From the NCBI GenBank assembly GCA_963819175.1, contig CAWFVJ010000022.1:119316-183315 (forward strand): DNA of 64,000 nucleotides, given 5' to 3'. The position numbers were made by a program, and so were the translations under genes. The stretch is from CAWBRT01 sp963819175. GTDB taxonomy: Bacteria; Acidobacteriota; Terriglobia; Terriglobales; Acidobacteriaceae. Positions 8,939 through 17,302 of this stretch are shown here, piece by piece (the stretch's first letter is position 1; the number at the start of each line of letters is the position of its first letter). The notes beneath the pieces are model-generated. The model was not told the origin of the DNA. It searched no databases and was given only the letters and a program-made list of their open reading frames with translations.

Positions 8939-9803
8939 GTGATCATAGACCAGAAGAAAGTGCGTGGCCTGCGGCAACTGCACTTATGTTTGTCCGATGG
9001 GCGCGATCTACGTCGACCCGGCGATCAACCGTGCGACCGTCGAGAGCGACGAATGCGTGGAATGCTATAGCTGCTACAACGGCATGAGCAAGGAGCACCT
9101 CAACCCGACGGTAGTGAGGCTGCTGCGGCGCTTGTTCAAGATGGCGCGGCTGCGCTTCGATCCCGAACCGGATGTTTGTCCAACCTCCGCGCTGACGCCC
9201 GACGAGCTGACGTGGCCGCGCGTGATACGGCGCGCGTTCTCCGACCCGCTTGTGCCGCACGAGTCGACCGGCGTGCGCGGCCGCGGCACGGAAGAAGTCA
9301 AGACCAACGACCTGACTGGACGCGTGAAGCGCGGCGAGGTGAACTTCACCATCGAACTTGGTCGCCCTGGCGTGGGCGTTCGCATGTACGACATCCAGAA
9401 GATGACGATGGCACTGGCACGGATTGGCGTGGCTTTCGAGAAGAAGAATCCGATCACTACGCTCATGCCCGACCCCGCGACAGGCGCCCTCCAGCCGGAG
9501 ATTCTCAACGAGAAGATCCTTTCGGCCATCATTGAAGTTCTGGTTAAGGTCGACCGCCTGGAAGAGATTCTCGGGGTGGTTCGCGAGGTCGAGAAGAAGG
9601 TGAAGACGGTGGTCGCAATCGCCACGGGAGTGCGCTGCGACGAAAACGGCGAGGAGAATGACGTGGCGCCGATCCTGCAGCGGATGGGATTCAAACTGAT
9701 ACGGGCCAAGACAAACTTCGGCCTCGGCCGCATCACCAACCCCGAAGCGATCGCAGCAACCGCCGGGGGCTCCACAGTACAGGCAGGAGGAGGCCATGAC
9801 TAA
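8939..9803 (+). CDS. 4Fe-4S ferredoxin-domain protein, one-base frameshift at 8960
   Basis: About 285 aa. As it stands the frame begins at GTG 8964, inside the first cluster motif. Reading from GTG 8939 gives IIDQKK, and dropping one g at 8960 restores IIDQKKCVACGNCTYVCP, a canonical ferredoxin start, so I annotate from 8939. Two cluster regions are present: CVACGNC...CP and CVECYSC, with a further isolated Cys at DVCP. From about residue 110 on comes a domain I do not recognise (VNFTIELGRPGVGVRMYDIQK through FGLGRITNP) with alternating strands and helices. The stop overlaps the next gene by 8 bases, so the two are translationally coupled. A role in intracellular electron transfer is likely; the partner enzyme is not in view. 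Confidence 0.78.
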
Positions 9804-10470
9804 TACACTTCACCGCTTCGGCACCAGCGAAAGCTTCCGTGACGATATCGTGATCTTTGCCCGTACGAGCAAAGGCAAAAACGACAAGGGATGCGTGCCT
9901 AAACTGAAGCGCTTCCTGGAGATGTCGCTCAAGTACAATCCGGTGAACCTGGGCGATACCGCGCATGGCGGCGCACTGCGTCCGAAGGAGCTGACGCCCA
10001 GCGCACACTGGCACCGCGGCATGGAACTGGAATACCGCACAGTGATTGACGGGCTCGATGCGCCGACCAACGCCGTGGTCGTTCTGAATAACCTGGAAGC
10101 GGCCGAGAAGTTTTTGAAGGAGGTTAAGGAAGCCGACCTTGGGCTGTGCGTAAATATGTCGACCTCGCTGGAGAATGCAATGGCATGCTCCTGCGCCGCC
10201 GGTCAGCCGCGGCACAGCCTCTCCTACTCACTTGGGTTCGAGGGCGAGACCGAGAAGCTGCCGAATACGCAGGTGCTGATGCTGACGACGATGTGCGGTC
10301 ACGGCATGGTCAGCGTTAATCTGGCCCACAAGATGATCGACTGGGTGAAGGAAGGCCGACGTACACCGGAGCAGGCGGCAAAGTATCTGACCCACTTCTG
10401 CTCGTGTGGTGTTTACAACCCGGCGCGGGCAGAGCGGATACTGGAAGACGCCAAGAAACATACGGAGTGA
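9796..10470 (+). CDS. Conserved Cys-rich protein coupled to the ferredoxin gene
   Basis: 224 aa, ATG preceded by aggagga at 9784-9790. I do not recognise a named family. Conserved-looking cysteine motifs are KGCVPKL, ACSCAAG, TMCGHGMVS and HFCSCGVYN, suggesting metal or Fe-S binding. His residues (TAHGG, HWHRG) could add ligands. The sequence is soluble, with no signal peptide. It overlaps the ferredoxin-domain gene by 8 bases and ends just before a repeat cluster, so the two form a two-gene operon and probably work together, perhaps as a redox module or an Fe-S-dependent enzyme. That is inference. Confidence 0.72.
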   Translation: MTNTLHRFGTSESFRDDIVIFARTSKGKNDKGCVPKLKRFLEMSLKYNPVNLGDTAHGGALRPKELTPSAHWHRGMELEYRTVIDGLDAPTNAVVVLNNLEAAEKFLKEVKEADLGLCVNMSTSLENAMACSCAAGQPRHSLSYSLGFEGETEKLPNTQVLMLTTMCGHGMVSVNLAHKMIDWVKEGRRTPEQAAKYLTHFCSCGVYNPARAERILEDAKKHTE

Positions 10471-10486
10471 GTCGGGGCCTTATCCC

Positions 10487-10705
10487 ACATCTGCTAACTA
10501 CGGCAGATGTGGGGCACCAAGCGGGCACAGCATCGAAGGAAGAATAAAGGCCCCACCCTATCGCTGCGCGATAAGAATGGGGCACCCGACGGTGATTTCG
10601 CCCCACATTAGCTAACTGCGGGCAAATGTGGGCCACACGACCCCACTTGAAATGAAAGGAAACTTCCCCACGTCAGCCCAAAAGAGGGGCGGGACGTGGG
10701 GCACC
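10487..10705. repeat. Four tandem hairpin repeats
   Basis: Families in order: cccacatctgct...gatgtggggcacc (10487-10519), gccccaccctatcgctgcgc...aatggggcaccc (10550-10588), ccccacattagct...aaatgtgggccac (10601-10636) and ccccacgtcagccc...gacgtggggcaccc (10668-10708). Confidence 0.78.
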
Positions 10706-10718
10706 CGAAGAACTGGTT

Positions 10719-10946
10719 TTATGCGGCCTTGCGGGCCTTGTCTTCTAGAGTCTGCTCACTGTCATCGCCGACCGGACGCTGCCATACAAAGCGGCTGAGC
10801 ACATCGCCGGCAATGGCCAGTTCTTTTTGCGTGTAGCCGAGAGCGCGGCCTAGTGCTTCCATCGGCGCAGCGCTTGCGATGGTCCTTTCGCAGATTACAG
10901 CGGCATAGGGCACTTGTGCGGCAAACGTGATGGATTCGTTATTCAT
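10719..10946 (-). CDS. Small hypothetical protein, 75 aa
   Basis: 75 aa from the ATG at 10946, which has a good ribosome site (aaggaagg). The frame is also open upstream to 11171, including an ATG near 11120 with its own aaaggggag site, so a longer form of up to 150 aa is possible; the extra part is low-complexity (Ser/Ala-rich). The 75-aa part (MNNESITFAAQVPYAAVICE, then ALGYTQKELAIAGDVLSRFVW) looks like a compact helical protein. No family recognised. It faces away from the LysR gene at 11220 and may be its target. Confidence 0.5.
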   Translation of the reverse strand: MNNESITFAAQVPYAAVICERTIASAAPMEALGRALGYTQKELAIAGDVLSRFVWQRPVGDDSEQTLEDKARKAA

Positions 10947-11186
10947 AGGGCCTTCCTTGGATACGCGACCGCGCCGTGCAGAGCACGGGTTTCGAAAACT
11001 CTTCGTTGACTTGGCATCTCCACGAGGTGCGCCGGCATTCGATTCCGGGGATGACCCGCGCAACGAACCGGAGCTGTTCATCGCTCTCGAATCGGCGGCA
11101 GCAAATTGCGTATCTAACATCGTCTCCCCTTTCTTCACTTCACTACTTGATGATGCCGAAGATGCACTCATCAGTCCAATAGATTA

Positions 11187-11207
11187 TAATGATTACGATC
11201 ATCATTA
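11187..11207. promoter_or_regulatory. Dyad between divergent genes, probable LysR operator
   Basis: A perfect inverted repeat, taatgat and atcatta, with a seven-base spacer. It lies 12 bases before the LysR start codon and between the divergent small gene and lysR. LysR-type proteins bind interrupted dyads with a T-N11-A core in this position and usually repress themselves from them. The assignment to this LysR is inference. Confidence 0.5.
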
Positions 11208-11219
11208 CGGGAGATTGAT

Positions 11220-12134
11220 ATGGAAGTACGGCAACTTGAGATTTTCCGGGCGCTGGCAGAGGAATTGAACTTTACGCGGACTGCCGAGCGCGTGCACTGT
11301 GTGCAGTCAAACGTCACCGGACAGATCCACTCGCTTGAGGAAGAACTTGGTACGCAATTGTTCGAGCGCCTGGCAAAGCGGGTGGCGCTGACCGAGGCCG
11401 GGAAGCGTCTGGTGCCCTATGCGGATAAGGTGCTGGCCACGCTGACGGACGCTAAGCATGCACTGTCGCATGGTTCCGTGCCCTCCGGGCCGCTGCGAGT
11501 GGGCGCGCCGGAATCGGTGCTCACCTATCGCCTGCCGCGGGTACTCCGCAAATTCCGCAAACAGTATCCGGATGTTGAGCTGATCTTTCGTCCCTATGAC
11601 GATGCGAACCTGGTGGAACCTCTGGAGACAGGCAAGCTGGATGTGACGATTCGGATGGCGGACGAAGTGGCGAACGAGCGGCTGTCGAGCATTCGGCTGC
11701 GAACCGAGCGGGTCATCTTCGTGGCTGCGCCGACGCATCCGCTGATGGCCAAGGCAAAGGTTGCGCCCGAAGACCTGCGGGATCAGAGACTGCTGCTGAC
11801 CGAAGCCGGCTGCGCCTATCGGAAAAAACTCGACGACTTCCTCGGGCTGCGCGGCATTCGCCCGAAAAACATGACGGAGTTTAACAGCGTGGAAGCCATC
11901 AAAAGCTGTGCGGCTCTGGGAATGGGAATCGCGCTGTTGCCCGTGATTGCAGTGGCAACCGAACTCCGCGACGAGCGGTTGTCGGCGCTGCACTGGAGCG
12001 GACCTCCGATGGATATTTTGACGCAAGTGATCTGGCATAGGGATAAATGGATGTCACCGGCACTGGAAGTTTTTGTAAAAATGCTGCAGAAGGAGTTGCA
12101 GGAGCGAGGCAACGGGGCGGCCGTCCGGAACTGA
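11220..12134 (+). CDS. LysR-family transcription regulator
   Basis: 304 aa. The N-terminal winged helix (residues 1-60: MEVRQLEIFRALAEELNFTRTAERVH, CVQSNVTGQIHSLEEELGTQLFER) is canonical. The co-inducer domain follows from about residue 90 (LRVGAPESVLTYRLPRVLRKF). The ATG at 11220 has a gggaga site. It binds a small effector through a periplasmic-binding-protein-like fold; the effector is unknown. The nearest possible targets are the divergent small gene and the chromate transporter pair downstream, which start 313 bases later behind a repeat. Confidence 0.92.
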   Translation: MEVRQLEIFRALAEELNFTRTAERVHCVQSNVTGQIHSLEEELGTQLFERLAKRVALTEAGKRLVPYADKVLATLTDAKHALSHGSVPSGPLRVGAPESVLTYRLPRVLRKFRKQYPDVELIFRPYDDANLVEPLETGKLDVTIRMADEVANERLSSIRLRTERVIFVAAPTHPLMAKAKVAPEDLRDQRLLLTEAGCAYRKKLDDFLGLRGIRPKNMTEFNSVEAIKSCAALGMGIALLPVIAVATELRDERLSALHWSGPPMDILTQVIWHRDKWMSPALEVFVKMLQKELQERGNGAAVRN

Positions 12135-12175
12135 CCCGCTAGAGCAGTGCCACGATTGGTGTACCCCGTTGTTCA

Positions 12176-12366
12176 CAAAAGGCGTCATCCCGACCGAAGC
12201 GCCTAGCGCCCAGGCCGGAGCAGCCAAGCTGCGTACCCGACATTGCACTCGATAAGCAAGCAGCTGTTCGGGCGCGGAGCGGAGGGATCTTGTGGTTCTG
12301 CAGTAAAAAGAACCCACAAGATTCCTCGACTTGCGACGCAAGGCGTCGCTCGCTCGGAATGACGTT
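12176..12366. repeat. Intergenic inverted repeat
   Basis: Starts ggcgtcatcccgaccgaag and ends gctcggaatgacg, with gagggatcttgtggttc and acccacaagattcctcg as complementary inner arms, so the RNA could form a very long hairpin. Same family as 6795-6917. Nothing gene-like lies between 12135 and 12447. Confidence 0.65.
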
Positions 12367-12447
12367 TCATCACTCGGGATACAGCATCTCTGCAACCCAC
12401 TAGCCTTTCGCAACCTTGCCTCATCGGGCTGGTGATAGATTACAAAT

Positions 12448-12999
12448 GTGGAACTCGAACGCCCTTCTCTTCTGAAGCTTTTCTTATCGTTTCTGCGAGT
12501 GACGAATCTGACCTTTGGCGGCGGCACCATCACCATGGCGGCCCTGCACACGGAACAGGTGTCGCAGCGCAAGTGGCTGACGCAGGAGACGTACGCCACG
12601 GTTTATGCGCTGGCACGGATTACGCCGGGAACAAACATGCTGGCCTTCTGCGCGGGAACCGCATGGGAGATGCTGGGCTGGCCCGGGGCTATCGTCAGCG
12701 TGGCGGCGGCCAGCGTCCCGTCCGGCATCATGGTAATGCTGCTGACCGGCAGCTATGACGTGGTGCGCTCGAATTCCAATGCCATGGCCGCTGTTGCAGG
12801 CACCCTGGCAGCCGCGGTCGGAGTCATGGCAATGGCTTCCTGGCAACTGCTTCAGCCGTACCTCGACCGCAAGCGCTGGATTCACGTTGTGGCGCTCGCC
12901 GGGGGCTCAGTATTGCTCTCGCTCAAATTCGACTTGACGCCGATCGCGGTTCTCGGCCTGGCGGCGGCGGTCGGCTGCTTCTGGCGGGTGCCGGAATGA
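12448..12999 (+). CDS. chrA: Chromate transporter (CHR family), N-terminal half protein
   Basis: 183 aa, GTG start. CHR-family permeases use the proton motive force to export chromate. This is the short form: one CHR domain with about six membrane segments. The signature FGGG near residue 23 (LTFGGGTITMAAL) and PGTNM near residue 57 mark the N-terminal domain of the classic two-domain ChrA. It overlaps the next gene by four bases (ATGA at 12996-12999), and that gene is the matching second domain, so the two probably form a heterodimer. The effect on chromate has not been shown for this pair; some family members move other anions. Confidence 0.85.
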   Translation: MELERPSLLKLFLSFLRVTNLTFGGGTITMAALHTEQVSQRKWLTQETYATVYALARITPGTNMLAFCAGTAWEMLGWPGAIVSVAAASVPSGIMVMLLTGSYDVVRSNSNAMAAVAGTLAAAVGVMAMASWQLLQPYLDRKRWIHVVALAGGSVLLSLKFDLTPIAVLGLAAAVGCFWRVPE

Positions 13000-13553
13000 A
13001 TGTACTGCTGCTCTACCTGCTGCTGACCAAGGCGACGATCACTTCATTCAGCGGAGTGACCTCGATTCCTGTGATCCGGCACGACCTGGTCGAGCAACGC
13101 CAGGTGCTGACGGATCGGCAACTGAACGCGGCCGTGGCCGCCGGGCAAACCGCGCCGGGACCAAATGGCCTGTTCGTTGTGAGCGTTGGATACTTCGTCG
13201 GCGGCGTGCCGGGAGGCTTCGCCGGATTGCTGGCCGTAATCACGCCGGCGTTCCTGATCATCCCAATCCTGCAGTACCTGGGCCGCAGGGCCGATAAGCC
13301 GGCGGTGAGAAGCGCTATCCGCGCCGTGACCTTTGCGGCAGCAGGCTTGCTGGTGAGCGCCACCGTCCCGCTCGCCCGCGATTCACTGACAGGAATCGTT
13401 CCGATTCTGATCGCGATTGGAAGCTTTCTTTTCCTGGTGATTACCAAGCGCTCGACGGCTTGGGCCATCCTGGGCGCGGCACTGGTGGGGTTGGCGGCCG
13501 AGACTTGGGATGATTACCTTAGCCCTGGTCGCCCCAACGAGCCGATGAAGTGA
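12996..13553 (+). CDS. Chromate transporter (CHR family), C-terminal half protein
   Basis: 185 aa. Second half of the split CHR permease, with signatures TSFSGVTSIPVI and PGPNG placed like those of the partner. About six membrane helices; the pair would have inverted topology. Translation is coupled to the upstream half through the ATGA overlap. It ends with a short hydrophilic tail and is followed by repeats. No chrB-type regulator is adjacent. Confidence 0.85.
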   Translation: MNVLLLYLLLTKATITSFSGVTSIPVIRHDLVEQRQVLTDRQLNAAVAAGQTAPGPNGLFVVSVGYFVGGVPGGFAGLLAVITPAFLIIPILQYLGRRADKPAVRSAIRAVTFAAAGLLVSATVPLARDSLTGIVPILIAIGSFLFLVITKRSTAWAILGAALVGLAAETWDDYLSPGRPNEPMK

Positions 13554-13567
13554 ACCGCTTGCGTGAG

Positions 13568-13830
13568 ACACGGAAAACACAAGATCCCTCCGCTCCGGTC
13601 GGGATGACGGATGTGAGGATACGTGCCCAGGGATAGTGCTTTACGCTACAGGAAGAAACTACCCCAGGTTAGCCAAAAGCGGGCGAACATGGGGCACCCG
13701 ACGGAAACCCCACGGAATCCCACATTAAGGGCTGAAGCCCTAAATGTGGGCCACCAGACCTTTGTTTCGGGACAAAATGCATAGGCCCTCACGTCGCGCC
13801 GAACCGCGCGGCGCTCCTCAGGGTGACATA
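13568..13830. repeat. Intergenic repeat cluster
   Basis: acacaagatccctccgctcc...gggatgacg (13568-13611), accccaggttagcc...acatggggcaccc (13660-13700), cccacattaagggc...aaatgtgggccacc (13719-13755), then a ccctcacgtcgcgcc...agggtgac unit (13787-13829). Confidence 0.75.
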
Positions 13831-13867
13831 TTGGAGGATGCGCGGTGTACATCTGCGCTGGCGGTCG

Positions 13868-14245
13868 CTACTTGCGATTCAAGTCTTCGATGGCGTCCAG
13901 GATGCGCTGCATAGGGGTGCTGTAGTCGCAGCCGGTTTCGTCGCGGACAAATTCGACACCATAGGTATAGCCAGTGCGATCGCGAACGACGCATTGAAAT
14001 GTGACTGACTCTCCACAGTGGGGCGGGGTGAATGTGACCCGGACATGCTCATTGACCGCTAGCTCGATCCCGGCATAAACGGTCATCCCGCCGTGGTTCA
14101 GCTCCGAACCGCGGCCCGGAACGATGACCGCTTTCCTTGGCCTTTGCGCGATAAGGCATGTGAGCAGGCTCGCATGGTAACGCGCCCAGCGACGTAATGC
14201 CGGATAACCATCCGCCGGCGGAACAATTTTGATATCTGAGCGCAT
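13868..14245 (-). CDS. PilZ-domain protein
   Basis: 125 aa. A PilZ-like beta-barrel with the second motif part SELNHGGMTVYAG (pattern S-x-x-GGM) and a basic stretch upstream (QRPRKAVIVPGRGSE) in place of the usual RxxxR. PilZ domains bind cyclic di-GMP and alter motility, polysaccharide or enzyme activity. The absence of a clean RxxxR means binding is not certain. The strand pattern VRVTFTPP, VTFQCVVRDR, YTYGVEFV fits the fold. It is a stand-alone gene between repeats, with no partner to suggest the output. Confidence 0.68.
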   Translation of the reverse strand: MRSDIKIVPPADGYPALRRWARYHASLLTCLIAQRPRKAVIVPGRGSELNHGGMTVYAGIELAVNEHVRVTFTPPHCGESVTFQCVVRDRTGYTYGVEFVRDETGCDYSTPMQRILDAIEDLNRK

Positions 14246-14357
14246 TGCTGTTCGCGGGAAGAGTACCGGGATGCGGGGATATTTAGGAGATAACGTAAGT
14301 AGTAGGCCTGAAGTGCGATGGCCGCCGGCGAGGCCAAAAACGGGAAGGTGCTCACTG

Positions 14358-14488
14358 AGAAACCACCCCAGGTTAGCGCCGAACTACGCGGCGCGGAATC
14401 TGGGGCACCCGGCACCGTCAATCGGTGGGCATGACACCGAATGAAGAAAAAGCCCCACCCTATCGCTGCGCGATAAGGATGGGGCACC
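14358..14488. repeat. Intergenic hairpin repeats
   Basis: accaccccaggttagc...aatctggggcacccg (about 14362-14411) and gccccaccctatcgctgcgc...gatggggcaccc (14452-14489). Between 14246 and 14357 I see nothing. Confidence 0.72.
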
Positions 14489-14510
14489 CAAGTTGGTATG
14501 CGGGGACCGC

Positions 14511-15263
14511 TTAGCGCCCGCCGCTGATGTGGAGGATTGCTCCGGTTACGTAGGAAGCTGCCGGCGAGAGCAGCCAGATCACACCCTCGGCAACTTCGGC
14601 AGCGCCACCGATTCGGGGTATCGGGATGGTAGCGGCAAGCCGAGGCAAACGATCCGCCATTCCAGCGGCCGTATGTATCTCGGTGTCAATCAAGCCGGGA
14701 GAAACGGCGTTCACCCGAATACCCTCCCCACCGACTTCTTTGGCCAGCCCTACGGTGAAGGTGTCAATCGCTCCCTTGCTCAAGCCGTAATGCACCCACT
14801 CGCCGCCGCCACCGAGCTCCGAAGCACGGGAGCCGATATTCACGATAGCGCCACCCTGGCCACCATGTTTGGTGGACATGCACCGCACGGCCTCTCGCGC
14901 GCACAGCACCGCTCCGACAACGTTGACGGCAAGCACGCGTTCCAGATCCTGCAACTCAAGCGCCTCGACGCGGCCCGCCTTGCCCGTGATGCCGGCATTG
15001 TTGACCAACGCTGTGATCGGTCCCAGGTCGTGTGCGGCGGTGGCAAACAAGCGCAGCACGTCCTGCTCCTTAGCAACATCACCGGCAATGGCGGTGGCGC
15101 GACCTCCGGCTGCCTCAATCTCGCGAACCACTGCGAGCGCGGCGGCCGCGTTGCTCTGGTAGTTCACGGCAACTGCGTAGCCTCGGGCTGCGCCCAGTTT
15201 GGCCACGGCAGCACCAATGCCTCTGCCCCCGCCAGTTACAATCAGTGTCCCTATATTCGCCAA
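14511..15263 (-). CDS. Short-chain dehydrogenase/reductase
   Basis: 250 aa, cytosolic NAD(P)-dependent oxidoreductase of the classical SDR family. Cofactor motif TGGGRGIG near residue 8, NNAG near 90, catalytic Ser and the YGLSK Tyr/Lys pair near 160, and the C-terminal VTGAILHISGG typical of FabG-like reductases. I prefer the TTG at 15263, because it follows a GGAG ribosome site and gives the standard SDR length. A GTG at 15326 would add 21 residues without a visible site. The substrate is unknown. It stands alone between repeat clusters. Confidence 0.87.
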   Translation of the reverse strand: MANIGTLIVTGGGRGIGAAVAKLGAARGYAVAVNYQSNAAAALAVVREIEAAGGRATAIAGDVAKEQDVLRLFATAAHDLGPITALVNNAGITGKAGRVEALELQDLERVLAVNVVGAVLCAREAVRCMSTKHGGQGGAIVNIGSRASELGGGGEWVHYGLSKGAIDTFTVGLAKEVGGEGIRVNAVSPGLIDTEIHTAAGMADRLPRLAATIPIPRIGGAAEVAEGVIWLLSPAASYVTGAILHISGGR

Positions 15264-15334
15264 GGTCGTTTCTCCAGAGGAATCTTGTTTCGCGCCAGCA
15301 CTGCTCGCGGGGTTTTTACGAACCACGTAAGACT

Positions 15335-15485
15335 GTACCCCACATTAGCCAACTGCGGGCAAATGTGGGCCACCAACGGGCTCACTGGCCCACGCGAGGA
15401 AACTACCCCACTCTAGCCAACAGCAGGCTAGAATGGGCCACCCGCCGATCCCACATCTGCTAACTGCGGCAGATATGGGGCACCA
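15335..15485. repeat. Three tandem hairpin repeats
   Basis: ccccacattagcc...aaatgtgggccacc (15338-15373), accccactctagcc...gaatgggccacccg (15406-15443) and cccacatctgct...gatatggggcacc (15451-15484). Confidence 0.78.
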
Positions 15486-15528
15486 GGCAGGAGGCAAACT
15501 ACCCACGTCAGACCCAAAGTGCGCCGGG

Positions 15529-17089
15529 CTACTCCCACTCGATGGTTCCGGGCGGCTTCGATGTAATGTCGTAGACGACGCGGTTGATGCCACGGATTTC
15601 GTTCACGATGCGGCTGGAGATCGTCTTCAGCACCTCGTGTGGGAGCGGAACCCAATCGGCGGTCATGCCGTCTTCGGAGTTTACGGCGCGAATGGCGCAG
15701 GTATAAGCGTAGGTACGCTGGTCGCCCATTACGCCGACGGACATCACCGGGAGCAGAACGGCAAATGACTGCCAGATCTTGGTGTAGAGGCCAGCCCGCC
15801 TGATCTCGGATACCACGATATCGTCGGCCTCCTGAAGCAGCGCAATGCGCTCGGGGGTGACTTCGCCGAGGATGCGAACGGCCAGTCCGGGGCCGGGGAA
15901 TGGCTGCCGTTGCACCATCTCCTCGGGCATGCCGAGATCGCGGCCGATGCGGCGCACCTCATCCTTGAAGAGGTCCTTCAAGGGCTCGATGAGTTTGAGG
16001 TTCATCTTCTCCGGAAGGCCACCGACGTTGTGATGGCTCTTGATGGTTTGCGACGGGCCACGCACGGACCGCGACTCGATCACATCCGGGTAAAGGGTTC
16101 CCTGCACCAGCCACTCGACGTGGCCGGAACTCTGCTTAAGGCGGAGCGCTTCGCGCTCGAAGACCTCGATGAACTCGTTGCCGATAATTTTGCGCTTGCG
16201 CTCGGGGTCGGTAACGCCGGCGAGCTTCGATAAAAAACGCTCGCTCGCGTCAACGGCATCGATGTTGAGTCCGAGATTGTTGCGCAGGCTCTGCTGCACC
16301 TTCTCGAACTCGTGCTTGCGAAGCACTCCATTGTTGACGAAAACGCAGGTCAGGCGTTCGCCGAGCGCGCGGGAGACCAGCGTCGCCGCCACCGACGAAT
16401 CTACGCCGCCGGAAATGGCGCAGATGGCGCGCCCTGACGGACCCACAGTTTGGCGAACGTTCTCAACCGTGGATTCGATGAAACGCTGCGCGGTCCAGTT
16501 CGCCTTGGCTCCACAGATTCGAAAAACAAAGTTGCGCAGGATGTCCGTGCCGTGGCTGGTGTGGTGAACCTCGGGGTGGAACTGCACGGCGAAAATGCGC
16601 TTGGCACGGTTTTCGATGGCGGCCACCGCAGTGGCCGACCTGGCGACCAGTTGAAAGCCCTCCGGCAACTCCAGCGCTTCGTCGCCGTGCGACATCCATA
16701 CGTTCATTTGCGACGGTAACTGCTCTCAAACAATGGAGACTTGTCGATCAGTGATACTTCCGCATGGCCGTATTCCCGCTTTACGCCGGGCTCACTTTGC
16801 CGCCGAGTTTGTGAGCAATGAATTGCAGCCCGTAGCAAATGCCGAGCACGGGCACTCCCATGGTAAGGACGCGCTCGTCGGCCGGAGGCGCGTCGGCATC
16901 GTAAACCGAGCACGGCCCGCCGGAAAGAATGATGCCGACCGGGTTGTAATTCCGGATTTCCGACAGTGCGGCAGTACACGGCAAAACGGCGGAGAAAACG
17001 TTCTGCTCGCGGACGCGGCGCGCAATCAGTTGCGTATATTGCGAGCCGAAATCGAGGATGACGATGGATTCAAGCGCGGGGTGTTCCAC
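15529..17089 (-). CDS. guaA: GMP synthase (glutamine-hydrolysing), two frameshifts
   Basis: Converts XMP to GMP with ATP and glutamine. The class I glutamine amidotransferase domain comes first (ILDFGSQYTQLIARR; nucleophile in GICYG; HPEV with the catalytic His and Glu). The ATP-pyrophosphatase domain (SGGVDSS) and the dimerisation domain ending GTIEWE follow, about 520 aa in all, the family's normal length. The frame shifts near 16790 (after KLGGKVSP) and again near 16705-16735 (before MNVWMSHGDE). All catalytic motifs survive and no sequence is missing, so these are most likely single-base sequencing errors in a needed housekeeping gene. Translation starts at the ATG at 17089. It is the only gene between its flanking repeat clusters. 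Confidence 0.9.
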
Positions 17090-17177
17090 GTCCTAATTTC
17101 GCAGAATCACCCCTGCGGTGTAAAGCGAAAGTGAAGAGGCGCGGCGGGCGGATGTTTCGAGAACTGCCTCAACGAAA

Positions 17178-17292
17178 AGCCCCACCCAAGCTTCGCTTGA
17201 ATGGGGCACCCGCAATTTCACCCCACTAGCTGACTGCGGCAAATGTGGGCCACCCGAGGAACGTGGGGCACCCGGCTCGAATGGGGCACCCG
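17178..17292. repeat. Intergenic hairpin repeats
   Basis: gccccacccaagcttcgctt...aatggggcacccg (17179-17212), ccccactagctg...aaatgtgggccaccc (17222-17255), and two truncated ggggcacccgg ends up to 17292. Confidence 0.7.
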
Positions 17293-17302
17293 GCGTGCTT
17301 AT

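Noticed and set aside
9074..9797. Minus-strand frames over the ferredoxin gene
   Set aside because: Shadows of the real gene; they show no ribosome site or motif, while the plus frame has ferredoxin ligands.
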